From positions 1 to 24,549 of the IMG/VR virus record IMGVR_UViG_3300042455_000471: a stretch of 24,549 bases of DNA; one strand, written 5' to 3'. The notes under the pieces are model-generated. The model was given only the letters and a program-made list of their open reading frames with translations, was not told the origin of the DNA and ran no database searches. Numbering within the stretch: position 1 is the first letter of the stretch; every line of letters begins with the position of its first letter. Made by a program: the position numbers and the translations under genes. Origin of the DNA: a virus. Shown here in pieces: positions 1-7,513 of this stretch.

Positions 1-121
1 TCTTGAAGCCACTCGAATTAATCTGTGAAAAGTGAGCAAATAAGTCTGCGCCACCATCGTCCGGAGTAATGAATCCAAAACCTTTGGCGTCGTTAAACCA
101 TTTTACTTTTCCTGTTACCAT
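1..121 (-). CDS. CspA-family cold-shock protein (C-terminus outside window)
   Basis: The first 40 codons are visible, starting [18 protein letters not shown] and continuing through [16 protein letters not shown]. These are the RNP1 (KGFGFI) and RNP2-like (LFAHFS) nucleic-acid-binding strands of the cold-shock OB fold. Family members bind single-stranded RNA/DNA and melt mRNA secondary structure in the cytoplasm. The ATG at 121 follows a good ribosome site, AAGGA, about 10 bases upstream, and a late-promoter-like motif lies 45 bases upstream. The gene runs off the left edge, so the last third is unseen. The call is secure from the motifs; its role in infection (phage or host mRNA handling, cold growth) is inference. 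Confidence 0.93.
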   Translation of the reverse strand, partial: MVTGKVKWFNDAKGFGFITPDDGGADLFAHFSQINSSGFK

Positions 122-165
122 TTTACTATTTTCCTTGTTTGTAAATTTATGCTGTCTGTGTGAGT

Positions 166-173
166 TATTTATG
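166..173 (-). promoter_or_regulatory. T4-type late promoter motif (CATAAATA) before the cold-shock gene
   Basis: On the minus strand the sequence reads CATAAATA, one mismatch from the T4 late consensus TATAAATA. It lies about 45 bases upstream of the cold-shock start and overlaps the end of the 82-aa gene. A single 8-base match is weak alone; it is supported by similar motifs before many genes in this window. Confidence 0.35.
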
Positions 174-417
174 AACTTTTATCCATAATCTTTAGATTAA
201 GCAACATGTTTTCAACTGTTAGTTTAGTAATAGTTGCCAACATTATCAGTTTGTCATCATCAGTATACACTTCTTTGTCAAACATGTCAAGTATACTTGT
301 GCCAATCATTCTAAATGCCTGTTCTTGCCCAACAGCAAGTTTACCCCAATCTGCGGGATCGCCAGCTTCTACTTCTGCGGCAATTTCTACCAATTGGTCT
401 AGTGTTATTTTTTTCAT
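169..417 (-). CDS. Small conserved phage protein, 82 aa, unknown function
   Basis: The product begins [19 protein letters not shown] and is mostly predicted helical and acidic, with a leucine/methionine-rich C-terminal half ([20 protein letters not shown]). No signal peptide, membrane segment or catalytic motif is visible. The start overlaps the stop of the upstream oxygenase gene by 4 bases (ATGA), so translation is probably coupled. Size and style match small conserved genes of T4-like aquatic phages, but I cannot assign a family. The out-of-frame reading on the plus strand over the same bases is a shadow. Confidence 0.75.
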   Translation of the reverse strand: MKKITLDQLVEIAAEVEAGDPADWGKLAVGQEQAFRMIGTSILDMFDKEVYTDDDKLIMLATITKLTVENMLLNLKIMDKSS

Positions 418-1061
418 AGTGTTATTTGTCCAGTTCCAAATCCCATATGTCCTCTAGCAAAACAATTAAATGCTAGACTGTATCTAGTGTCTGTTGAATC
501 ACTTGCGGGAACTGTATGTTCTAGATGGGAAGGGAACAACAAGAGATCTCCAGTTCTCGGATAAATGGTATGTGTGCTTGAGTTATACTCGTTCACATGA
601 GTTTTTTTAAACGTGGGCGTTGTTGTTGAGTGAAACAGGTTCACATGCGACCATGCCTGTTCAAACACAATTGGAGCAGTGGTGGCTGTTGTTTCTATAT
701 AGTAGACTCCACTGATCATAGAATTTTTATGATTATGTTTAATCACAAGTTCATCATTTAGATATCGATTGGCCCAGCTGGTTGATATATCAAATTTTAT
801 ACCATCGTCGACGCCCAACGATTGATGCACAAAATAATCAATTGCGTCTGTTATCTGTTTACGCAAATTCTTGAGTTGAGGTTTGTCTAGAATGTACATG
901 CCTTTTGATCCCTCATCGAGATCTTCGTCAGTGCCATCGTGGCCGGTTCGTTGATAAGGATACTCAAGATTTTTTAACCAAGTTTTGGTAATGATATTGA
1001 GATTGCCTAGATGTGTTTGAAACAAAGGTATTGCAAACAATGGCGTTATTCTATGTTGCAT
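414..1061 (-). CDS. 2OG-Fe(II) oxygenase family protein (paralogue 1)
   Basis: This 215-aa protein resembles the phage 2OG-Fe(II) oxygenase group (TIGR02466/2OG-FeII_Oxy_5 type). Visible marks are H109-N-H111 in the strand leading to SMISGVYYIE, then GDLLLFPSHLEHTV with distal H182, and TRYSLAFN with R193, which should bind the 2-oxoglutarate carboxylate. Such enzymes couple 2-oxoglutarate decarboxylation to hydroxylation of a protein, nucleotide or small molecule; the substrate is unknown. It abuts the next gene upstream, a clear paralogue (SW-NR-, SGVYYI and RYSLAFN shared), and overlaps the small gene downstream by 4 bases. The proximal metal motif is H-x-H rather than H-x-D/E, as in the other two oxygenases here. 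Confidence 0.85.
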   Translation of the reverse strand: MQHRITPLFAIPLFQTHLGNLNIITKTWLKNLEYPYQRTGHDGTDEDLDEGSKGMYILDKPQLKNLRKQITDAIDYFVHQSLGVDDGIKFDISTSWANRYLNDELVIKHNHKNSMISGVYYIETTATTAPIVFEQAWSHVNLFHSTTTPTFKKTHVNEYNSSTHTIYPRTGDLLLFPSHLEHTVPASDSTDTRYSLAFNCFARGHMGFGTGQITL

Positions 1062-1712
1062 TTAAACAGTTAGGGTATTGATTACACCACCGGCTGTGCC
1101 TCGGGGGAATAGGTTAAAGGCCAAACTGTATCGTATCTTTGACGATTGATTTTCCTCAACCGAATGAGTCATCATGGATGGGAACATGATTAGGTCATTT
1201 TTGGCAGGATACAAACCCCAAGCATCGGCATTGAAGAAATTCAGCTTGGCATCGTTACCGTGGTCTTGATAATTGAAGTCCACTCTCACAGTTTCGGTCC
1301 ATAGGTTATAGTTGCCCTTGTCTTTGTGACATACAAATGCACCAGTATCAACGCCTGTGTCTATGTAATAAACACCACTGATAAGGCTGTTGCCATGATA
1401 GTGTTGTCCAGAGTAGTCGCCTGTGTAATGACGATTCACCCAACTGTTCTCCATGCGAAAATCCATGTTGCGTTTTACGTCTAAGACTGTGTAGATAAAA
1501 TTATCTGCCGCTTTCATAATTTTAGCTTTCAACGGAGCAAGTTCTGGAGTATCTAAAATATACTTGTTCACTGTATAGTCACCGTTGTCGGCGGCCATGC
1601 GTTCATATTCTTGATTTTCAATGAATTCGCGCATGCCTTTATCCAATGACCCAATGTTGGTCTGGTACAAAGGCACGCCAAACAGTGGAGTGACCTTATA
1701 GGTAGGTGTCAT
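1062..1712 (-). CDS. 2OG-Fe(II) oxygenase family protein (paralogue 2)
   Basis: The 216-aa product has the same architecture as its downstream neighbour. It begins MTPTYKVTPLFGVPLYQTNI, has H104-Y-H106 before NSLISGVYYID, then LIMFPSMMTHSV with H183, and KIRYSLAFN with R194. These are the putative Fe(II) and 2-oxoglutarate ligands of a double-stranded beta-helix dioxygenase. Both genes start with the same T-P-L-F-x-(I/V)-P-L phrase, so the pair arose by tandem duplication. The stop lies directly before the next start, and the gene overlaps the preceding DUF454-like gene by 4 bases. The substrate cannot be told from sequence. Confidence 0.85.
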   Translation of the reverse strand: MTPTYKVTPLFGVPLYQTNIGSLDKGMREFIENQEYERMAADNGDYTVNKYILDTPELAPLKAKIMKAADNFIYTVLDVKRNMDFRMENSWVNRHYTGDYSGQHYHGNSLISGVYYIDTGVDTGAFVCHKDKGNYNLWTETVRVDFNYQDHGNDAKLNFFNADAWGLYPAKNDLIMFPSMMTHSVEENQSSKIRYSLAFNLFPRGTAGGVINTLTV

Positions 1713-2119
1713 TTAATCCATCCAATTTTTTTACCTTGTGCTTTTCTGTTGTCATATTCTTCAACTGAGCTGGGGAATCTCCAAGCCCATATGGCCACCA
1801 GCATCATAAACACTGCTGTGTATATTATACCACGAACTGGGACTGCTGTCAACCACATGGTGATCAAACTGGTTGTCATCATGAACAACATGAAGTATTT
1901 CATCTTCTGTGGGAACACACGCTTTTCACCCCAGTTAGTAAGGAACGGTCCAAACAGTTTGTGATTGTAAATCCAGGCATGCATCTTGGGACTACCTTTG
2001 GCAAAGCAATAGGCCGCAAACACCACAAAGATTGAGTAGGGGATACCTGGTGTAACTAATCCAACATAGGCCATTCCCAAACTAAGGAAACCTAATATTT
2101 TCCATAAGAATTTTTTCAT
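1709..2119 (-). CDS. DUF454/YbaN-like inner-membrane protein
   Basis: The 136-aa product resembles the DUF454 (YbaN) family: a Gly-rich first hydrophobic segment (GFLSLGMAYVGLVTPGIP), a second segment ending in CFAKGSPKMHAWIYNHKLFGP, then NWGEKRVF and two further membrane segments at about residues 75-93 and 97-114. Family members are small inner-membrane proteins of unknown function. I chose the ATG at 2119 (MKKFLWK) because it has AAGGAATAGC directly upstream and follows the previous stop by one base; a longer reading would need a TTG at 2149 inside the upstream gene. A membrane protein beside the oxygenases may be an auxiliary host-modifying gene, but this is inference. Confidence 0.8.
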   Translation of the reverse strand: MKKFLWKILGFLSLGMAYVGLVTPGIPYSIFVVFAAYCFAKGSPKMHAWIYNHKLFGPFLTNWGEKRVFPQKMKYFMLFMMTTSLITMWLTAVPVRGIIYTAVFMMLVAIWAWRFPSSVEEYDNRKAQGKKIGWIK

Positions 2120-2120
2120 G

Positions 2121-3083
2121 CTATTCCTTAACAGGTCTAAATATTCCAATTAAGGAATTGTCGCCGGGTGTTCGATACCCGCTTGGCCAAGATCTTGTCA
2201 CAGACCCGCTCGAGGGATTATTAACATTTTTTGCTTTAGTGCTTTGATTACCACCAACAAAAGAGTATGTTCCGCTACTGGCAGTATAGATAAAATTCAC
2301 ATGACCATAACTCCATAAAGCTATGTCTCCAGGCTGTCCTTGATTAAGTGGGATCTTAACGGCTTTATATGCAGCAGCTTTATCCCTAATATCAAAAGCC
2401 CAGGCAGTTTGCACAAATCTGTAGCCGCATCGTTTCAACACCCAATTTACATAACCCATACACCAAGCAGTTTGGTCAGTAAGCCAAGCACCAGTCTGTG
2501 GATATCCAAGTTCTTTCCATATACCAGTGATCCTAGAATTACTGGCGCGGCCGCCCATTCCTGTCTCTTCCCAAATCCCCTTGCCGGCTTCGTCGAGATT
2601 CTGCGACAGCAATGAAGGAATGTCACTGGCTAGTACCACATCAGTGTCAATTAAACTCTCACCGTCTGCTCCTTGTGGAGTACCCGGAAAGTTTTGTTTA
2701 ACCTGGTCGTTAGATGCAACATTGTAAGCACCGGGATTAGCCACATATGCACTTGTTTGTCTGTTAATGGCTGCTTGTGTTGCTGGAGCAATTACTACAG
2801 GAGGGACTACAAAGGATGCAAATGTTCCGGAGAACACATTTCCGCTGCCAGTAGCAGGATGGCCACAGGTTGCCGCATCACCTTCTCTACATATTAGAAT
2901 GCCGTTAGCATATACTGTACTACTAGATCCAGCCATTGTAGGGCTACTATGCGAACCACGACCGTGACCTGCTACTGCATCTCCTAGTCTTGCAATTGGT
3001 GAACCATTTACAAAAACATTAGAAGAACCTGCTGCGATTGTTCCGCCGGCAATATCGGCGCCTTGTCTCGATACTCCTGGCAT
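2121..3083 (-). CDS. PAAR-repeat spike tip fused to a CHAP/NlpC-P60-like peptidoglycan hydrolase
   Basis: This 320-aa protein has two parts. Residues 1-88 are a PAAR domain: MPGVSRQGADIAGGTIAAG, VFVNGSPIARLGD, and H40, H45, C65, C73 and H75 as candidate Zn ligands, ending ATGSGNVFSG. PAAR proteins cap the membrane-piercing spike of contractile tails. Residues about 190-320 look like a CHAP/TIGR02594-type amidase or endopeptidase: TDQTAWCMGYVNWVLKRCGY with nucleophile C208, PGDIALWSYGHVNFIY with H261, and SFVGGNQ with N279. A linker of about 100 residues rich in Ala, Val and Pro joins them. The protein should sit at the baseplate tip and cut peptidoglycan during entry. It precedes two small, probably structural, genes. 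Each domain call is strong. Confidence 0.88.
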   Translation of the reverse strand: MPGVSRQGADIAGGTIAAGSSNVFVNGSPIARLGDAVAGHGRGSHSSPTMAGSSSTVYANGILICREGDAATCGHPATGSGNVFSGTFASFVVPPVVIAPATQAAINRQTSAYVANPGAYNVASNDQVKQNFPGTPQGADGESLIDTDVVLASDIPSLLSQNLDEAGKGIWEETGMGGRASNSRITGIWKELGYPQTGAWLTDQTAWCMGYVNWVLKRCGYRFVQTAWAFDIRDKAAAYKAVKIPLNQGQPGDIALWSYGHVNFIYTASSGTYSFVGGNQSTKAKNVNNPSSGSVTRSWPSGYRTPGDNSLIGIFRPVKE

Positions 3084-3084
3084 A

Positions 3085-3465
3085 TTAAAAATCCTTGGGA
3101 ATATTCTGTTTGATCTTTGCTATATAGTTGCCAAGATCATTTAGTGCTTTGCTAACTTCTTTGTCCGACGGCTGTTTATCACGAAAACTCAGCAGTTTGC
3201 CTTCTTCAATTAGACTTCTATATGAGGTGATGAATTGCACTAATTCATAAGGCCCAATAATATGGATACCAGGGCCTTCGCCAAGCTCACGCAATTTTTG
3301 CTGATGACCTTCGATTTCCCCTAATGTACTAGCTAAGGTAGTTGTTTGGGCAGCAATTATGGCCAACGAATTCTTAATATCAGTTGAATTCGTTGCAATT
3401 GTTCCTAATGCTGTAGCAATATCGGCATAGTAACTACTGTAATCAATTGGGTCTCCTGCGGCCAT
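3085..3465 (-). CDS. Hypothetical protein with coiled-coil tendency, 126 aa, possibly virion-associated
   Basis: The N-terminal 80 residues contain Ala/Thr/Ile-rich heptad-like stretches (TALGTIATNSTDIKNSLAII, then TTTLASTLGEIEGHQQKLRE) suggesting a coiled coil; the C-terminal part (YELVQFITSYRSLIEEGKLL) is helical. No membrane segment or enzyme motif is visible. It ends one base before the PAAR-CHAP start and begins three bases after the next stop, so it is in the same operon. Position beside a baseplate tip protein suggests a structural or assembly role, which is inference only. Confidence 0.7.
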   Translation of the reverse strand: MAAGDPIDYSSYYADIATALGTIATNSTDIKNSLAIIAAQTTTLASTLGEIEGHQQKLRELGEGPGIHIIGPYELVQFITSYRSLIEEGKLLSFRDKQPSDKEVSKALNDLGNYIAKIKQNIPKDF

Positions 3466-3468
3466 AGA

Positions 3469-3786
3469 TTAACCTTTGATAATACTACCAGCACTTACTG
3501 GCTGAATGCCTGTGGTCTGGAATACATACTGCTTGCCAACTTCCGGATCTGTTTCTGCCATGGTGATGATTGCACTTGAATTAAATGTCAACTTGGCATC
3601 CGGATGAACTGTCATCAGTACTGGAGACATTGCTGGTCCTTTCTGTGTCATGGCCAACATTAAAGGACGATCTAGAGTGATAGTTCCCATTGTGTCTTCC
3701 ACAAATTTGCCCATGACTTCTTCTCCAGTAATCAATTTAACTGAGATGATATCACCTGCTGCAAATTTTTGTTTATTAAATAACAT
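3469..3786 (-). CDS. Small phage protein with LSm/SH3-like N-terminal strand pattern, 105 aa
   Basis: The stretch GDIISVKLITGEEVMGKFVE followed by TMGTITLDRPLML resembles the first strands of an Sm-like barrel (G-D-x-V-x-V-x-L-x-x-G-x-E-x-x-G). The rest is short beta-rich sequence (VLMTVHPDAKLTFNSSAIIT) and an open C-terminus. The ribosome site TTAGGAAAATATAA precedes the ATG. Proteins of this size and pattern occur in aquatic T4-like phages without known function. The Sm-like fold is a tentative reading from pattern alone; a small beta-barrel virion protein is an alternative. Confidence 0.7.
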   Translation of the reverse strand: MLFNKQKFAAGDIISVKLITGEEVMGKFVEDTMGTITLDRPLMLAMTQKGPAMSPVLMTVHPDAKLTFNSSAIITMAETDPEVGKQYVFQTTGIQPVSAGSIIKG

Positions 3787-3800
3787 TTATATTTTCCTAA

Positions 3801-4049
3801 TTAGTATCCGCTACCGTTGAAACCAGTTTCATCGATATATTTTCTTAATTCTGTAAAGCCACCAATTACATTACCATTGATGATAATTTGTGGTACTGTT
3901 CTAGCAGTTGGTACAGCTTCTAACAATTCTTCTCGAGTGTAACCGTCACCAATTTTACGTTCTTCAAATTTAACACCTTGCTGTGTCAACAATGCTTTTG
4001 CTTGATCACAATAAGGGCAATGGTACTTGCTCCAAACTATTACTTCCAT
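3801..4049 (-). CDS. Glutaredoxin
   Basis: The 82-aa protein has the classical dithiol active site H-C11-P-Y-C14, the cis-proline motif TVPQI (P53) and the GG turn (IGGFTELRKY) that binds glutathione. Glutaredoxins reduce ribonucleotide reductase using glutathione in the cytoplasm. It lies 20 bases downstream of nrdB and in the same direction as nrdA-nrdB, so it most likely recycles the C-terminal cysteine pair of the phage NrdA, as T4 NrdC does. Length is normal for a phage glutaredoxin. Confidence 0.95.
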   Translation of the reverse strand: MEVIVWSKYHCPYCDQAKALLTQQGVKFEERKIGDGYTREELLEAVPTARTVPQIIINGNVIGGFTELRKYIDETGFNGSGY

Positions 4050-4069
4050 GATGTGTCCTTTTAACTGTA

Positions 4070-5170
4070 TTATATAGCCGGCAATTCAGCATAGTCAATA
4101 TTTTCTCCCATGACGCCGATAACATAGTTTGTGCTTTCTGTTTCTTGTAGAGCACTTTGTTTCTTGCTGGTATCTGTGTGCTTGTTGAACCACGGAATTG
4201 GAGTTGATTTTGGTGCGGCCTGAAGATACTTGATACCAATATCTTTTAATGCGCCCACTGCGGTATAATCTACAAAATCTTTTAGGATGTTGGCATTGAG
4301 TCCAATAACAGGACCTAACTTGAACAAATAGGTGGCCCATTCTTTTTCTTCACGAATAACATCCATGTAAAGTTGATACACTTCTGCATGGCATTCTTCT
4401 CGAGCTTCGACAAATCGAGCATCCTCTTTGACCACTTGATTGATCATATAAGCAGTCCACCCTTTGTGTAAGAGTTCATCTTGCAAGATCAATTGAATGA
4501 TGTTGCCATTACCCATAAAGATTTTATTCTCTACCATGGCCAAGCTGGTGGCAAAGCTAACCATAAAGCGGAACGCTTCTAGCGCATAGCTGGCATGTAG
4601 TGCCAACCAAACAGCCTTAACGTGTTCTTTCTCAGTAACCTCTTGTCCAAGTTCTTTACGGCAGTTAATAACGTGTAGCTTGTCATAGTAGTTGCCTACC
4701 GAACTGGCCATGTCTACAATTTCTCGAGTGTCATGGATGGTGTTGAACACATCCTTGGGTACATTGTAAATGTTACGAATAATATGGCTGTAACTCTTAC
4801 TGTGAATATTTGTTTCAAAGAATCCCCAGTTGTACATAAGTGCTTCTACTTCAGGGAGACTACACACCGGAGTAAATACCTGTGTTGGTCCACGACCTTG
4901 CAAACTATCCAGTGCTGTTTGACGAAGTAGGTTGCTAGTGAAGATATGTTTGACAGCATCGCTGGCATCTTTAAAATCGTTCGAATCTTTAGTCAAACTA
5001 ATCTCTTCTGGTTGCCAAAAGAATCCTCGGGCAGTTGAATCAAAGTCTGCAATCTTTTTATATTTTACTTCTTCAAAGCGTTGAATGGTCACTGGCCCTG
5101 CTGGATCCAGAAACATCTTGCGATTGAGATAGTCTGTTTTTGTGGTTAGGTTATATTGTTGTTTGCTCAT
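4070..5170 (-). CDS. nrdB: Class I ribonucleotide reductase, beta subunit
   Basis: The 366-aa protein aligns by eye along the E. coli class Ia NrdB. Expected diiron and radical residues are D88 (ALDSLQGR), E119 and H123 (FFETNIHSKSY), tyrosyl radical candidate Y127, E198 (YALEAFRF), E232 and H235 (QDELLH). It generates the radical that NrdA uses to reduce ribonucleoside diphosphates. One oddity: the E-x-x-H metal motif (ETIH in E. coli) has one extra residue here, giving E-T-N-I-H, while H-to-Tyr spacing is kept. The C-terminal tail ends in an acidic, Tyr-containing peptide that should dock on NrdA. The start overlaps the nrdA stop by 4 bases (ATGA). Confidence 0.97.
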   Translation of the reverse strand: MSKQQYNLTTKTDYLNRKMFLDPAGPVTIQRFEEVKYKKIADFDSTARGFFWQPEEISLTKDSNDFKDASDAVKHIFTSNLLRQTALDSLQGRGPTQVFTPVCSLPEVEALMYNWGFFETNIHSKSYSHIIRNIYNVPKDVFNTIHDTREIVDMASSVGNYYDKLHVINCRKELGQEVTEKEHVKAVWLALHASYALEAFRFMVSFATSLAMVENKIFMGNGNIIQLILQDELLHKGWTAYMINQVVKEDARFVEAREECHAEVYQLYMDVIREEKEWATYLFKLGPVIGLNANILKDFVDYTAVGALKDIGIKYLQAAPKSTPIPWFNKHTDTSKKQSALQETESTNYVIGVMGENIDYAELPAI

Positions 5171-7500
5171 AATTTACATGCCTCGCAGTCTTCGTCTTCG
5201 ATTACTTCTCTTTCGTTATGGAACCCGTTGTAGTGTACTTCGGGAGTTGCTTCGGCCATTGCTTTGCTACCTGCCTTATTAATCAGGCTGTAGTAGAATG
5301 TTTTCAATCCCCACATGTGCGCCTGCATCAAATTTTTAGCAATCAATGTAGTAGGCACTTTACGATCTGCCCAGTGTGCTGGATTGTAGAATGTGTTAGT
5401 TGAAATTGATTGATCAACATAGGCAGCAAGAACTGCGGCTGTTTTCAAATAGCCATCACAGTCTTTCTGTTCCCACATCATTTGATATTTGTTTTTTAGT
5501 TTATGGTATTCAGGAACAACCTGTACAAATGATCCTGCCTTTGATTCTTTAACTGATATTAGGCTCATGGGCATTTCAATGCCATTGGTTGAGTTAATAA
5601 CAACACTTGAACTTTCAACAGGGGCAATGGCCATCAATGTGGCATTACGCACACCGTACTGCTTCATATTACCACGTAGTGTTTCCCAATCAAGTTCAGG
5701 AGCGAAGTCTGCCAGTTCATTAACACCCTTGGCACGAAGTTCCCAGGGAAAGACGCCTTGTCCATATCTAGTTTTATGACTCTCTGTACACGGGCCACGT
5801 TCTTTGGCTAATTCAACTGTGGCTTCTGTTAAGTAGAACGCTTGGTGCTCCATCCAGGTTTTAACATCCTGTAGTGCATCTTTCTCGCCATACTTGAGTC
5901 CACGCTTGGCATGCCAGTAGGCAAGATTTGTAACACCAATACCTAGTGGTTGTATCTCGTCGTTACTAAGTTTACTCTGTATCGACAAGAAATCTTGATA
6001 GTCAAGAATGTTACACAGGCTACGCTGTAGAATCCTACAGGCTCTACGCATATCCTCTGGATTGCGGAACGATCCCCAGTTGATAGATCCCAGTGTACAT
6101 AACGCTATGCGTCCACTATCGTCGTCTAATCGCTTAAATGAACGTGTGGGTAATAGGATCTCACAGCACAAGTTACTTTGATAAATCGTATGGTACTCAG
6201 GATCAAAAGGTCCTTGGTTCATGACATTATCAATGAATACGAGATATATTCGACCCGTGTCTGTGCGCTCTTTTAGTATACCACTCTTGAACACTTCTTC
6301 GGCACTCATCGTTTTCTTACGGAGGCCTTTTTGTTTTTCGTACTTGACATAGAGTTCTTCAAACAACTCAGTGTCTTTGTAAAACGCTTCGTATAGGTCA
6401 GGTACTTCGTTGGGATCAAAGAAGGTTATGTCTTCTTTGTTTTTGAATCGTCTCCAGAAGAAGGCACTAAGCACAACCCCATAATCCATATGACGGACTC
6501 GGGTTTCTTCTGTTCCTTGGTTGTTCTTAAGAACAATAAGATCATCAAACTGATGATGCCAAATAGGATAAAAAACAGTAGCACTTGCATTACGAATACC
6601 TCCTTGACTGCAACTACGCAGGTCACCAAACCACTTCTTCAAGAAGGGTATCATACCTGTGTGCATAATCTCACCACCACGGATGGGACTGCCTAATGGA
6701 CGTAGTCGTCCAATTTCTAAACCAATGCCTGCACGTTTGCTGGCATACTTGGCCATCATTTCACCTGAAGCAAAAATACTATCCAAGTCATCATCACTGC
6801 GAATAAGTACGCACGAACTGAATTGTTTAGTAGGGGTACCGAGACCAGCAAGGACAGGAGTAGCAAGAGTAAATAGACCATCGGAGGCTGCATTGTAGTA
6901 TTCCTTGATATAACGCATACGTGATGCATTAGGTTCTTCTTTATGAAAAACAGTAGCGGCTGCAACCATATATCTAATTTGTGGAGTTTCGTATGTTTGT
7001 TTTGTACTACGATTTTTAACTAGATACTTTTCTATCAATTGCTCAATGGCAGCATATGAATATGTTTCATCCTTTTCATGATCCAACATGTCATTCATCT
7101 TGTTCCAGTCATCTTCTGTGTACCACACAAGTAGGTCTGGCGTGTACAGACCGGTGGCCACATTTGTCTTGACTATTTCATATAGACTAGGGGGAGTGTA
7201 GCTACCGTAAACATCTTTACGCAACATGCTAACTCGCTGTTTGCCTGCTACATACTGATAATTGGTATGACCAACGTCGGGATTGTTTTCAACGTCTATG
7301 AGATCCACAATGGCTCTTAGAGTGATTTCATCTACTTCTCTTGTGGTTATGCCGTCATAAAAATGTGGCTGTGCTTTGATCTCGATCATGCTTTGGCTAA
7401 CATCTGCAATACCGCTACATACTTTTGCCACCTGTGCCTGCCATTTCTCAATGGTGAGTGGCTCTCGATCACCATTTCTTTTGATTACTGTTATTTCCAT
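5167..7500 (-). CDS. nrdA: Class I ribonucleotide reductase, alpha subunit
   Basis: The 777-aa protein is a full-length NrdA. Residues 1-90 resemble an ATP-cone (VIKRNGDREPLTIEKW). Catalytic residues are visible: C230 (FSSCVLI) and C468 (ALCTLGSINWG) as the redox pair, N443-L-C445-C-E447 with the thiyl cysteine C445, the radical-transfer tyrosines Y736-Y737 (TFYYS) and the C-terminal shuttle cysteines C772 and C775. It reduces ribonucleoside diphosphates for phage DNA synthesis. The C-terminal pair is C-x-x-C, closer than the C-x4-C of E. coli. The operon order is nrdA, nrdB, glutaredoxin. Upstream there is only a 13-base gap to the previous gene. Confidence 0.98.
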   Translation of the reverse strand: MEITVIKRNGDREPLTIEKWQAQVAKVCSGIADVSQSMIEIKAQPHFYDGITTREVDEITLRAIVDLIDVENNPDVGHTNYQYVAGKQRVSMLRKDVYGSYTPPSLYEIVKTNVATGLYTPDLLVWYTEDDWNKMNDMLDHEKDETYSYAAIEQLIEKYLVKNRSTKQTYETPQIRYMVAAATVFHKEEPNASRMRYIKEYYNAASDGLFTLATPVLAGLGTPTKQFSSCVLIRSDDDLDSIFASGEMMAKYASKRAGIGLEIGRLRPLGSPIRGGEIMHTGMIPFLKKWFGDLRSCSQGGIRNASATVFYPIWHHQFDDLIVLKNNQGTEETRVRHMDYGVVLSAFFWRRFKNKEDITFFDPNEVPDLYEAFYKDTELFEELYVKYEKQKGLRKKTMSAEEVFKSGILKERTDTGRIYLVFIDNVMNQGPFDPEYHTIYQSNLCCEILLPTRSFKRLDDDSGRIALCTLGSINWGSFRNPEDMRRACRILQRSLCNILDYQDFLSIQSKLSNDEIQPLGIGVTNLAYWHAKRGLKYGEKDALQDVKTWMEHQAFYLTEATVELAKERGPCTESHKTRYGQGVFPWELRAKGVNELADFAPELDWETLRGNMKQYGVRNATLMAIAPVESSSVVINSTNGIEMPMSLISVKESKAGSFVQVVPEYHKLKNKYQMMWEQKDCDGYLKTAAVLAAYVDQSISTNTFYNPAHWADRKVPTTLIAKNLMQAHMWGLKTFYYSLINKAGSKAMAEATPEVHYNGFHNEREVIEDEDCEACKL

Positions 7501-7513
7501 CTATGTCTCTACT

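Noticed and set aside
4006-4340. Extra minus-strand frames inside nrdB (near 4006-4239 and 4095-4340)
   Set aside because: They lie out of frame within a clearly coding gene and have basic, shadow-type composition.
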